NCBI RefSeq assembly: GCF_024763615.1 | Contig: NC_077223.1 | Location: forward strand, 24,800,001-24,864,000 | DNA length: 64,000 bases | Source: Phlebotomus papatasi | Lineage: Eukaryota > Arthropoda > Insecta > Diptera > Psychodidae | Reading direction: 5' to 3' | Shown: in pieces, positions 21,421 to 32,130 of the stretch | Layout of the letters: each line of letters starts with the position of its first letter | Position numbering within the stretch: the stretch's first letter is position 1 | Notes under the pieces: model-generated | What the model was told of the DNA's origin: nothing | Database searches by the model: none | What the model saw: the letters and a program-made list of their open reading frames with translations, nothing else | Program-made: the position numbers and the translations under genes

Positions 21421-21470
21421 GACTGGATACTGGCTCATGAGAAGCGCTGTTTTTATACTTGTTTTATAGG
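21421..21470 (-). promoter_or_regulatory. TATA box and initiator-like promoter of the phosphatase
   Basis: On the minus strand TATAAAAA occupies 21457-21450, with another TATAAAA just upstream at about 21468-21462. About 25-33 nt downstream are GCCAGTA (near 21432) and TCCAGTC (near 21424), both close to the arthropod initiator TCAGT. This would give a 5' UTR of roughly 35-45 nt before the ATG at 21388. Confidence 0.6.
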
Positions 21471-21783
21471 TCAAATTTCGTATGTAAATTCAGTACGAAT
21501 GTCTAAGTAAAAAAATCTATTAAGGTGATAAGAAATCATAACTTCACACCTTACTGCCTATTATGTCTGACGAACATCACGATTCAAGTTTGAAGAGACA
21601 AAGGCACCCGAATATATTATAGTTTAGCAATAAAAGTGATAAAATTGATGGTTTTTGAAAAAAACTGGAATATGGTTCCTTTCCATCCCAAAAGTAATTC
21701 AATTATATTAAATTGATATACATTATTAAAGTTTCAAAGCCAAAGATAATTTTTGAGGTAATATTGAGGTTTTAATTTTAACA
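21471..21783. other. Phosphatase upstream flank
   Basis: AT-rich 5' flank between the core promoter and the next MITE. I cannot identify specific regulatory sites. Confidence 0.4.
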
Positions 21784-22004
21784 TAGGGGGAGGTGGGGCT
21801 ACATTGAGCTGTGGGGCTAGATTGTTATACGACTTTTTCGCATATTTCTAAATGAAACTGGTCCTTACAATTATTTTATTTAGATGCACAATTATTTTGC
21901 CTATCCAAATTACATCATGCTAAAACCCAGTTTACATTAGAAATATGCGAAAAAATCGTATAACAATGTAGCCCCACAGCTCAAAGTAGCCCCACCTCCC
22001 CCTA
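21784..22004. mobile_element. MITE with about 60-bp TIRs upstream of the phosphatase
   Basis: The left end TAGGGGGAGGTGGGGCTACA and right end TAGCCCCACCTCCCCCTA are inverted repeats that extend through GTTATACGACTTTTTCGCAT and its near-exact complement. Total length is 221 bp, about 330 bp upstream of the TATA box. TA lies at both edges. Confidence 0.92.
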
Positions 22005-22102
22005 CTGGTACTTCCATTTCACATTATTTTATTTTAAAGTGAGTCCTTTGGAATTTTGAAATTTATAACTTGCACGTGTATTTTTTCCAATATCTATTAA
22101 AG

Positions 22103-22874
22103 TACAGTAGACTCTCCGAAATTCGGGCATTTGGGACCGAAATGTCACCCGATTTAGAGAGAAATTCGTTCATCAAACTGTTTAAAATGCAACGACTTTT
22201 TATTCATCTGCACACTCATTAAGTTTACAAATCCATATTGTAATTGTAAATTTCATGAAAACCCCTTAATAATGCAAAATCACATCATACCTAGGGTAAG
22301 TGTGCCAAATTTCGGCATAGTTGCATGCAAGCGACAAAGTCTCAAGTTTGAAATGTAATGTTTTTAATATAAATTGAATATTTTTGTTACTCTTTTATAA
22401 GAAGTCTTGCTTAGAATCTTGCAGACAGTTTATCATTTTTATTTTCTCTAATATAATTCTTAATATATTTTAAAATGAATAAAAACGTAGACATGGCATT
22501 AGTGGGCTATTTCGGCCACCTTCATTCTCATAGTTCGTTGCTTTTCCAGAATTCTTTCAATGTCTTTTACAGATCATCTTCCTCGTCGAAGCGACATTTT
22601 TTGTTATTTTTTGCATTGCAAATCTCAAGAGTATCCAAAAACTAAAAATTCATGGAAATTCGAGGGACAAAACATATGGCCGAAATTGCAACCTGGCCGA
22701 AATTTGGCACACTTACCCTATGTAAACCATAGCAAAGATTTGGGAATATTTGCTCAATTAGATATGCTTAATCAAACTTGAGAAATGTCAACAAACTTCT
22801 TTCAAATTTAATTGCTGCACGAATTATAAAATAGCCCGATCTTTAAAGAGACGAATTAACGAGAGTCTACTGTA
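22103..22874. mobile_element. TACAGTAGACTCTC-type element with a nested MITE
   Basis: The left end TACAGTAGACTCTCCGAAAT is matched by the inverted right end ACGAGAGTCTACTGTA. The same end motif occurs at 45792-45973, and a variant at 42718-43052. The interior is mostly occupied by the nested MITE at 22292-22720. Confidence 0.8.
22292..22720. mobile_element. Nested MITE (TAGGGTAAGTGTGCCAAATT)
   Basis: The left end TAGGGTAAGTGTGCCAAATT is followed by TCGGC. The inverted right end is GGCCGAAATTTGGCACACTT then ACCCTA. TA lies at both edges. Part of its interior (about 22370-22555) is repeated in opposite orientation near 34810-34985. Confidence 0.88.
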
Positions 22875-23163
22875 TTCTACGTGGACTGATATTGCATGAA
22901 GCCATTTATATGTTAAAATTCTAATTCTGATAAACTGGAGGTTCAAGGTTAAAAGATGGTTCATAAAACAATCAAAATTCATATAAATCCATTAAGAATC
23001 ACTACATGTGAGGTGATAATTCTCTTAATTATATCTGTTCGACCTGATTTATTGATTGTAAATCAATGTTATAAACATTTATTTATTTAATTATGACAAT
23101 AAACCAAATTTGAAGTATTAGAGTACTAATGAAAATAACAGTAAAGTAGATTATTAACATAAT
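22875..23163. other. No recognisable feature
   Basis: AT-rich spacer of about 290 bp between two MITEs. Nothing is visible in it. Confidence 0.5.
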
Positions 23164-23374
23164 TAGGGTAATGGGAAAACGGGCACCTTTGAAATTGGGA
23201 TTTTCCTCCCACGTTTAGGTGGACCTGAGCCATATCATAGATAGTGTATCAATTTGTTTGTGCAACTAAATTATATTACGATTTTATTTATTTAAATTAA
23301 TTTTATTATTTAGCTCAATTTTATTTAAAAATAGGTGAAAAATCCCAATTTCAAAGGTGCCCCACTCCCCTCTA
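23164..23374. mobile_element. MITE of the GGGCACCTTTGAAATTGGG family
   Basis: The left end TAGGGTAATGGGAAAACGGG then CACCTTTGAAATTGGGATTT is matched by inverted AAATCCCAATTTCAAAGGTG then CCCCACTCCCCTCTA. About 211 bp. Same family as 6346-6543 and 18806-19041. Confidence 0.88.
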
Positions 23375-23755
23375 GATTAGCTTAATTCAGAATCTGCTTG
23401 AAATTGGATTTCTTCACAACTCCATACAAAATTTTATTGTTCAAACCCCACAAACAGAGAGAGCAGTTCACAGTTTTCGGCAAAAATTACCCAATATTTC
23501 GCAATTCTTTATAAAAAAGAAAAACTAAATCTTTCATGGTCTAATTCCCTCATTTCACCTTCAACTATTTTTCATTGCAAGCTCTATTTTAAAGCTACTA
23601 AAAAAGCACAAGTACTTTTTTAAAGCCCTTATAAAAGTTGATGTGTTGGACATTTTTACCGGTACTGTCCAAGAGCCACTTTTTGGTCCTAAATTTAATT
23701 GTACGAATAATTTACGTAAATCAGAATGCAACATAATGGGTTCTGGTTCTGGGTC
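23375..23755. other. No recognisable feature
   Basis: AT-rich sequence. An 84-codon minus-strand frame running into the next MITE (23561-23815) is unlikely to be a gene. Confidence 0.45.
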
Positions 23756-24013
23756 ATACACTGAGAGAAATCCGAAAAAGTTAAAATAACATTTCGGAAA
23801 TGTTAATTTTACCATGCAGCATTGATCCGAAATCGGTGTAAATATTACCCTTTTTAGGTGTATTAGGTGTTAAAGGTATCCTTTTTCATGTTAATTTTAC
23901 TCCTTATAAGGTGTAAAATTAACATTAAATAATGTTAATATATTTTTACACCTAAAAAGTGTTAAATTTCTGAGAAAAAATTGTTAATCGCACCCTCTTT
24001 TTTCTCAGTGTAT
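23756..24013. mobile_element. MITE with ATACACTGAGA ends
   Basis: The left end ATACACTGAGAGAAAT and right end TTTTTTCTCAGTGTAT are inverted repeats. The interior is a chain of TTAATTTTAC, GGTGTAAAATTAACATT and ACACCTAAAAAGTGTTAA segments that fold on each other. About 258 bp, non-coding. Confidence 0.82.
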
Positions 24014-24829
24014 AAGTTCGATTTTCATGAGCACTTCTTATAGTATTTTATCACTTGTATCCCCAATCCCCAATAAAGATAATTTTAAATTAAAAATCTG
24101 CACATTGGTCGATCAAATAACCGAGGACCTGGAAAGCGGGCAGAGAAGCACAACTGGTGGTGGTGGGCCGACAAGATTACTCTTGTTAAGGGTGTATTGA
24201 TGTACTCGTAGCTTAGAATCGACTGACATTCGGCAAGGCACATAGGGTGGAACACCACTTCTCGCCAGTCAGTGCCCCACTTTTCGCCATATATATTGAA
24301 ATCGCTATTTTTCGCGATTTGTAAAATAAATGAGCCGCAAAGTTCTTTGTATTTTTACTGCTGCTACGTATAGAGTCAAAAAACAATAATTATTCTTCTT
24401 GGATTTACGATTTTGAACATTTTTAGAGTAATATTTTAAGCAAGTGCATCGAATCCAATATTTCTTACCAAATATACTAAGTGCCATCAAATTTACATCA
24501 AGCAAAAAATACCTTCTTGGATAAATAATTTGTCTATTGAATATTTAATTACACTTGTGAAATACATAAAATTTGTATTTAGTTAATTAATATTTCATTT
24601 TACATTATTTTTATATAAAAATGAGGCATGGCGAAAAGTGGTTATCTTCTGGAATTGATTTTACTACCTGTTGCAATCTATTTTCAATGGCCGACGCTAA
24701 CTTTACTTCGTAGATTCTCAGTTGTCAAATCTGCATTGTTTACTTTCTGCAATAGACCTATAATTTGATTTCTCAAATAAAAGTGAAGGAAAATCGTTTA
24801 AAGTGAGTAATAATCCTCTCGTTCAGTAA

Positions 24830-25253
24830 TAACCTTCCCGATTTGAGAGCTCTCTCCGGTTGTGGTTTTTCCTTTACCAATTCGAAGGTATATCAGAGAG
24901 AACTTACCTAAAAACTCATTGGAAGTTCGAACGTTTAAACCGACGACTTACACAAAAGTGAGCAAGTTCATCAAAAGGACATTTCTCTGAATGAAATTGC
25001 AATTAGGACGTTCTACCATCCTTAAATTCCACAAAACTACACAAAAATTCACTTTTTGCAGCAAAAATTTGCACACTGTTGCTTACATTGTTGACGATTG
25101 AAGTGTCAAGAATATCGAAATTCAAAATGGCAGAACAATCAGCGCTAAAGCGTCGGGTATATGAGCTTGTACTTTAGGCTTCTGGTAGATTTTCGAATAG
25201 GTTTGGTTTGGCTTTGGAGTGGCTTTGTCTCTTCGAAAGTTTATTACTGAACG
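24830..25253 (-). mobile_element. Nested MITE CGTTCAGTAATAACCTT
   Basis: The left end CGTTCAGTAATAACCTTC and right end AAGTTTATTACTGAACG are inverted repeats. The body matches the truncated copy at 3883-4214 in opposite orientation. About 424 bp. Confidence 0.85.
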
Positions 25254-25439
25254 GAGCCAATAAGGTGATCATAAGGAAAGAGAAATGCTGAATGTATTCT
25301 TTCCATAAAATTGCATAAAATAATCGAGTTTAGACATTTTCAAGTGGGTGGCGAGAAGTGGTTACAAAACTGGCGAAAAGTGGTGAAAAGTGGCGATGAA
25401 GTGGTTATTTTTGCATTGTTAACAAAAGTCAGGGGTGGA

Positions 25440-25655
25440 ATGATAACTTTTCGACACTAACGAATCGATAGTATCGATAAATCTATATCTGTTAGATTAA
25501 GTGAATGTCGACTTTTAGACATTGTTGGGTCATTCATTATGACATTCTTAAAAGAATGTGACTGTTGATAAATATCTATATTAATTACAGGAAGTCCTGC
25601 TATCGCTTAAATTTTTCAGGATCGACAGTCGATAGTATCGAAAATAAGTTATCAT
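25440..25655. mobile_element. Nested MITE with ATGATAACTTTTCGA ends
   Basis: Left TGATAACTTTTCGACACT plus ATCGATAGTATCGATA is matched inverted by CGACAGTCGATAGTATCGAA then AATAAGTTATCAT. About 216 bp inside the 1.57-kb element. Confidence 0.72.
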
Positions 25656-25809
25656 GTTACCTAGGACAATTGTTTTCACGAATCTAAAGCCAATACATCT
25701 AAGTAACTTTGTGTCAAATTTGAGTTATCTTGTAATAAGAGTTCAAAAGTTATAATAAAATTAATTCCTCTTTTTTCTAAACATGGCGATAAGTGGTAAC
25801 TCCACCCTA

Positions 25810-28618
25810 AGCTCTCTCTCTTTATAGATGCACCACACCCTTCACCTTCCACTCAGAGGGCTAATCCTAAGATTTTAGCCGCGAAACCGATTAGTCTTAC
25901 AACATATAGGGAAAATGATTAAAAAATGCATTTTGATTCATAAATGGCTACCAAACCTGGTGTATTGATGGTAATTAGACTATGAATATCCGTGCTTCGT
26001 CCTGTCTTAAAATTGACAAATTGCAAAATAATCCAAAGTTCACCATTGAGAACAAGGCGAATTTGGTCAAAAATTATCTTTCAGCGAGGTCCATCCAGTA
26101 GCCTAACGCCTAACTTATAATATCGATGAGAACCGGTAGCCTAACTAAACATCAGTTTCAGGAAAGATCGATAAGCCATAAAGTATTTGTAATATTTGCG
26201 TTTTTTTTTCAAAAAAGATTTTATAAAATACATAGTAACTTTAAGAATAGAGCTTTCAAGGAACAAAAGTTAAAGGTGATACAGTACTTTGATTATGATT
26301 TTTTTTATACAGAATTGCAAAATATTGCGTCACTCTTTACTGGCACACTGTATAATCCCTTGACTCTACTGTATAATCGAATCCTAACCCCTTAAGGGGT
26401 TATGTCTTGGTAGAATTTAGAAAATCTAAAGTATTCAGTTTTTTTGGCGTCACGCTGTGGTTCGGTCTGTCCGTCTGCCTGGCAGTTACCATGCCTAGAA
26501 GCCGAACTGTTAGAGATAGAGATTAGAGACCTTTGTGAGCATTCCATAAGTCGACCCTAGGACCTCTCTCCTTCTACCCCAAAACCATATTCTCTCTGGT
26601 TTCGCTCGAAAATGCTTCGTGCGATTTTTTTCATTTTTGGATATGTTTTACACATACAAAAATACTGTTGTATCATTTATAATAACGGGTTCTAAATCAA
26701 TAGGTTAGAAAGGCACTAGATACCGAATGGGGTCATGTTTAAGCTGTTAGAGAGGTCTTGGAATTTCTGATAAATTTGAACCGGTTCCAATCCGCTCCGA
26801 ACCGGTAATGAACCAGATATGAACAAGTATTTTTTGTTTGAAAATCAATTTTAATATTCTACAACTATTTTAGGGGATCTTGGATCTTTTGCGTGAATGG
26901 TAAATATATGTTTACAAAAGTACTTTTGAGACTTTTGAGGTAATGCATTCAAGTCATGAGTTCGAGCATTTCGCAAAGCATGGGATGCTTTTCCACCCCT
27001 ATATCTTTACTATAGGCGTCTAATCATATAGTTTCAGTATAGTATAAAGTTTACATAAAAATTGTTTTCTAAATTTTTGCTCTTTATCTTTAATTTAACA
27101 ATACACATTTTCTTGTTTCTTATTAATTATTTCTTTATATTTTTGAAATTGTACTTATTTGTGGAAAAATATAGAAAGTCCTATGTTCAAACGAAGTGGA
27201 AGTTTTGAATACAGTTATTATGTTTAAATTTACATATTTTTGATCTTTTCCAAAGTAGAACAAACAAAGCTGAATAAAATTGCTGTGAATGATTCCTTGT
27301 CATTTCCATCATGTACCAAAGTAACTTTGAGTTTCGATACATGGAAGGAAAGTTTCCAGCTATTGTGCCTATATAGATAGCAATTAGAGAAAATTGTTGG
27401 CTTATCTGGAGGGTTATGAGAAGGGGCCTCTTCTGTTTCAGCCTCATTAGACACACAAAAGAAACTTCAAGTCAACACCATCCACTTTGCCCTGTATGCC
27501 CAAATGGAAAAACGACCCCTTGAATACTGATGAGTCAATGAGACGATGAGAGGTGACTTCTTGAGCAATTTCACATCTATTTTTGGAGCTACTCAAGTGG
27601 CGAACACCCCGTTTGGCGATGCCTAATGATGCTCTAATTTTCTAACATGCGGAAAACAAGCTATTAATTATAGAGACATGAAGTAAATACTGAGAAATAT
27701 TGAGATGCTTCAATGAAGAAAATCATCAAATCTTAGAGAATAGACTTTTTTCATGGGTCCTACATTACATAGCTTACGATTAACTTAAAGTTGTGCAAGA
27801 TAAATTGAGAATGAAGTGGCGAATTAAGTGCGAAATATAATCTCATCAAAAGTTGATGAGGAATTATTTTCGGAAGACAGCGAGTCTCCAATCAATCAAC
27901 ATCACTCATATCTTCAGTCGATCCATATGGATCCTGAGCAAATAGACTTCTGAAGCGTTTTTAGTCGAAAATCAACCAATAATATGAAGCCCAAGGATGT
28001 GGATGATTGATGTAGTGGCAGAAAAATTAGGAGTTAAATATTGACAATATTATTTTCTTTTAGACTATTAGAACCTATATAACAGTAAATCAATAAATAT
28101 GTATGTATATATACTTCTATTTTATTTCCTGCATTGTCTTTGCTAAAGAATTTTTCATTAGTAAATTGCAGTAAGGTATGGTATCGAAAGAAATCAATTT
28201 CACCATTGAAAGTCATCTAAAACAAATTCCAAAATAAAATCCTTTAAAAGTTTCTTTGTGAATCGATCTTTCAACGTCTCAAAGAAAGCAAAGTAGTAAG
28301 GAAGTCAAAGAACAAGGGTAGAATCACTTTTAGAGTTATATTGAGTTACATTCTCCTTCAGATTCTCTTCGGTGACATAGCAGAAAAATGGAAATAATGT
28401 TTATTTTGAAAACATGCTTAAAGGGAGAAAAATAGCCAGAGACACAAGCTATACCTTTCAAACCATGCATTTAGCTTTGTTCATTTTAAATAAAAATAGA
28501 AAGTTAAAACACATAAATATTTTCATTAGTGGATATGATTTAAGAAAAAATCAATTAAAAGACTTTAATAAGTTTATTTTAATTTAGTTTTAATTAGATT
28601 AGGCCAATTCCTACTTCC
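25810..28618. other. No recognisable gene
   Basis: A long AT-rich stretch. It includes a perfect 18-bp palindrome TAACCCCTTAAGGGGTTA at 26385-26402 and a GTTCGGTCTGTCCGTCTG patch near 26460. Relatives of the palindrome half-site occur near 29754 and 32504. Overlapping frames at 27187-27456 show nothing I recognise. Confidence 0.45.
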
Positions 28619-29284
28619 CATTATGTGCGTTATGAGAATGGTAATTTAAAGTAGGAAAACATATTTCGTCTGATTCGCAAATGTATAGAATTACACACCG
28701 CGAATACACAGAAAATAATATTCTGTAAAAATGTTCGTAAATGTTTGTGAATCCCTATGGGGGACTTACAAAATGCTCGTGAATCGTATAACGCACAAAC
28801 AAGTTCGTAAAAGTTTGTACTTTTTTCACAAACATTGTTCGTAGCATGATCATTTGACGAACATTTTTTGTACTCTTACAAACATTTGTTCGTAAATGTT
28901 CGTAAGCACACAAAAAATGTTCGTAAAATTTTGTCATTTGTTCGTAAATGTTCGTAAAATTATCGACAGGAAAACAAACATTTACGAACTTTTTGTGTGT
29001 TTACGAACATTTACGAGCAAATGTTTGTGAAAGTACAAAAAAATGTTGGTCAAATGATCATGTTACGAACAATGTTTGTGAAAAAAGTACAAACTTTTAC
29101 TAACTTGTTTGTTTGTTATACGACTCACAAGCATTTCCTAATTCCCCTATAGGAATTCACAATCATTCACGAACATTTTTACAAAATATTTTTTTCTGTG
29201 TATTCGCGGTGTGTTTTTATACATTTACGAATCAGACGAAATATGTTTTTCTACTTTAAACTACCAGTCTCATAACGCATAATG
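28619..29284. mobile_element. Fold-back element of 666 bp
   Basis: The left arm starts CATTATGTGCGTTATGAGAA and the right arm ends CTCATAACGCATAATG. Pairing continues almost to the centre near 28950 through TACACACCGCGAATACACAG and its counterpart CTGTGTATTCGCGGTGTG. The inner half of each arm is built from many variants of TTCGTAAATGTTCGTAA and ACAAACATT. Non-coding. The short frames are by-products. Confidence 0.9.
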
Positions 29285-31767
29285 CTTAAATTGTTATTAT
29301 ATTTCATAAAAGTAATGATAAAATTAACGAGTTATAGACCATCTTAGAATAGTTGGTTTGATTTGAAGGGTTTCTGATCACCTTTGAATATTTTTGAATC
29401 TTTTGCTGACCAAATTAGCTATTTCACTGTTCAAAAGTGTTTTTTTTTTCTCTTTTTTTAATTTATCGCACCAAAAATATAGTTTTTTTGGTTTTGAATT
29501 CCTTCCTTGCAGAACCAAGTTAATTAATTGAAGGAGAATTTCAAAGTGGCCTCAGGAACAATACCAGTTGAAACTTAAATTTCGCAAACTAAATGTTAAA
29601 GACGAAACAGAGAAGTCCTCAAAATTGAAATAAAAAATATTTTTGTGTTCCTCAAGAAATTATGTAATAATCTCAGAAGATTTCATATTGATTGATTGAT
29701 TAGCAGTCACAAAAATTAAAAAAAACGCAAATTTTAAGCGTTCTCCTAGATATAACCCCTTAAGTGATCAACTGCTAACAATTTGAATTTGAAGGAGCAG
29801 ATACGCCTAGTGATTTTACCATCCTGAAATGAATATCCATTAGCTTTAAAGCTTTACTATCAAAGGCATTTCATCAAATTCTCATTTTTCCATTTTGAAA
29901 AATGCACTTAAACGTCATGAATTGGAATAAGAAATATCAAAGAATTGTAAGATGGAAACAAAATTTTGCATAATTCATACTAAAGAGTGATACTAAACGG
30001 TCAACTAAACAATATACACTTCTAAAGATTATTTCGTGGTGCCGGTTTTACAACTGTTCACTCGAGCTTTTCATCTTCCAACCAGTCGAAAATATGTAAT
30101 ATCGAAAAAATTATAGTTTTCGAGAATACGATGTTATGTGACTAAAATCTACATAAAATAGTATGGATTCTGAACTAATATTATTTTAAATTCCAAGGAA
30201 TTCACAAACTTTAACCCATTTGTGAATTCATAGTATACCATGTTGCTATTCTTTCATTCTTTTTAAAATTACCATAGCACAGTGGAAATGACAGAAATAT
30301 GAATAAAAATCACTATTACAATCGACCTCTTCAATAAATCAATTTCCCTCAATTTATTGCATTATTTTTCTTGCATATACCGACCACAGGATCAGCATCT
30401 TGGATGTTTTACATTAATTTCCAACCTTATGGAAACTTCCAGGAAAAAAGAGGTAGAGACATGATTCTATTATAAAATTGTACAACCCACCATGAAGACA
30501 ACGATAGTCTGTGAAGGAGGGATTCTGTCGAGACAATCTATTCGTGTACATGATTGGATTTTTCAAAGTGTATCGATCGCGACACAAATTCACTTTTCCG
30601 GATCCCACATCATCCCTTTGCATGATGTCTTAAAGGTGAAGGCAGTATGTGGTGGGTGTAGGTGCAGGGAGTAGGGTGTACTGTTTCAATCTACTTCAAC
30701 ACCTCGTAGGAGCTTTTACACCGGTGAATTGTCTTTTGCGCAGTCAAGAGAGAAAAGCTCACCCCGTAATCAGCTCCAGTTGAATCCAATTCTAATAATA
30801 ACACCAGAGAAATTTGAACCAGTAAGGTGGGAATGAGAAAATTTTGTATTTTGTAAACACACATGTCTATCAAATTGACTCCCCATCTAATAATGGATTT
30901 TCTTTCCGCCCCAAAAGCTCTGGATGTGTGATATTCATTTTCTTTGTATTATCCGTATAGGAAGAAATGAGAAGAATGTAATATTACACTTCATTGATAA
31001 TGAATTTAACATTATAATAAGACATTCTTTCATTTTTTCATCTTTCGCAATATTCTCACTTCGTAATAAAACAAAGAAAAATATAGAACTTTTTTTTGCC
31101 AATAAATTCCTTTGAAAGCTCTGAACAGAATGTTATTGTACAAAATTCCAGTGTTCTGTTGTTAATCCAAAATTTAATAAAATAATATTTCTGCACTTCT
31201 TTCTCTACTATAAAGGTGGCAAAGCATAAAAAAAGAGGAATTCATAATGCTTTTGTGGTAGAGTACGAGCTATAAAAGAACAATTTGCCTTAATAGAATT
31301 AATAGAAGAACTTCATGAGAATTAGTGCAGAAAAAATTTAAACTGTTTTAAAAGCTCAATGATACAAACACAAAAAAATGTTCAAAAACATATTTTTAAG
31401 TCTATTATTCCAATGCTACAGACGCTACAGAGGAACTATAATCTAAAATAACTTTAATTATAAACCTTTCAACTTGCTGTAAAAACCACATGTGGTTATA
31501 GAAAATTTAAATTGAAAGTATTACAAAGAAAAGTTTTTCAAGACAAAGTACCAGATAAACTAAAGGAGTTATGTGAATCACTAAAACTAAAAAAAACCGC
31601 ATGTTTTCTCTAATTTTTTTTCAACGTAATCAAAAATTTATTTAATTTAAACTATTAAGACACTCAGCCGTTGGGCTATGATTTTCTGAGACTTGCTTGA
31701 AAAAAAAAAAACTAAAAAACACGCACTGCTGTGGACAAAATTTCTTTGAATATCATCATCATTATTT
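29285..31767. other. No recognisable gene
   Basis: AT-rich sequence. AACCCCTTAAGTG at about 29755 repeats at 32506. Short frames at 30414-31115 show no recognisable feature. Confidence 0.45.
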
Positions 31768-31953
31768 TCAACCGCTTATAGCCCACGCTTGGCGATTCTC
31801 CGCCACTTCAGGAAGATGTTCGGATTCGATCTCAAGGCGCTCCAAGGCAAGATCCTGAATTTGAGTCAGCCACCTTGTCCTAGGTCTGCCCAGAGGTCGA
31901 GTTCTCCTCACAAAGGCTTGCACAGCTTTTCTGGTGAATCTTTCTTCATTCAT
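31768..31953 (-). pseudogene. Non-LTR retrotransposon C-terminal fragment
   Basis: The minus-strand frame contains RRTRPLGRPRTRWLTQIQDL and EVAENRQAW. This matches the basic GRPRxRW tail with a trailing ...AxDRxxW segment found at the C-terminus of many insect non-LTR reverse transcriptases. Only about 60 residues remain and no reverse-transcriptase core is present. A second, more decayed copy in the same orientation is at 57060-57207, sharing RPKTWWLNQV and LPKVADDQQA. The family cannot be named. Confidence 0.6.
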
Positions 31954-32045
31954 ACGTTGAATATGATCATACCGTCAAAGTTGTGATCTCTCAACTCGAA
32001 GAAGCAACTTCTTGACTCTTACACCCTAGACACACTTTCGACTTG

Positions 32046-32130
32046 AGCCGAGAGACGACTTAGTGCAAAATTATGGAAATGTAGCTTAATCATTATTTCG
32101 AATATAATTACGCTAAGCCGTCTCTCGGCT
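32046..32130. repeat. Short fold-back AGCCGAGAGACG
   Basis: AGCCGAGAGACGACTTAGTG pairs with CGCTAAGCCGTCTCTCGGCT across a 45-nt loop. It may be a tiny MITE. A related TTAAGCCGAAAGTCGGCTTA lies near 51420. Confidence 0.7.

Larger units (their letters stand above)
24243..25809. mobile_element. 1.57-kb TIR element with GGCGAAAAGTGG motifs
   Basis: The left end TAGGGTGGAACACCACTTCT then CGCCA is matched by inverted TGGCGATAAGTGGTAACTCC then ACCCTAA. Variants of GGCGAAAAGTGGT recur inside, at about 24628-24642 and in a cluster at 25349-25402. Two other MITEs (24830-25253 and 25440-25655) are nested within. No transposase. Confidence 0.78.

Noticed and set aside
28619..29284. Possible CRISPR or satellite array
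   Set aside because: The short units are arranged as two inverted arms, which is a fold-back structure.
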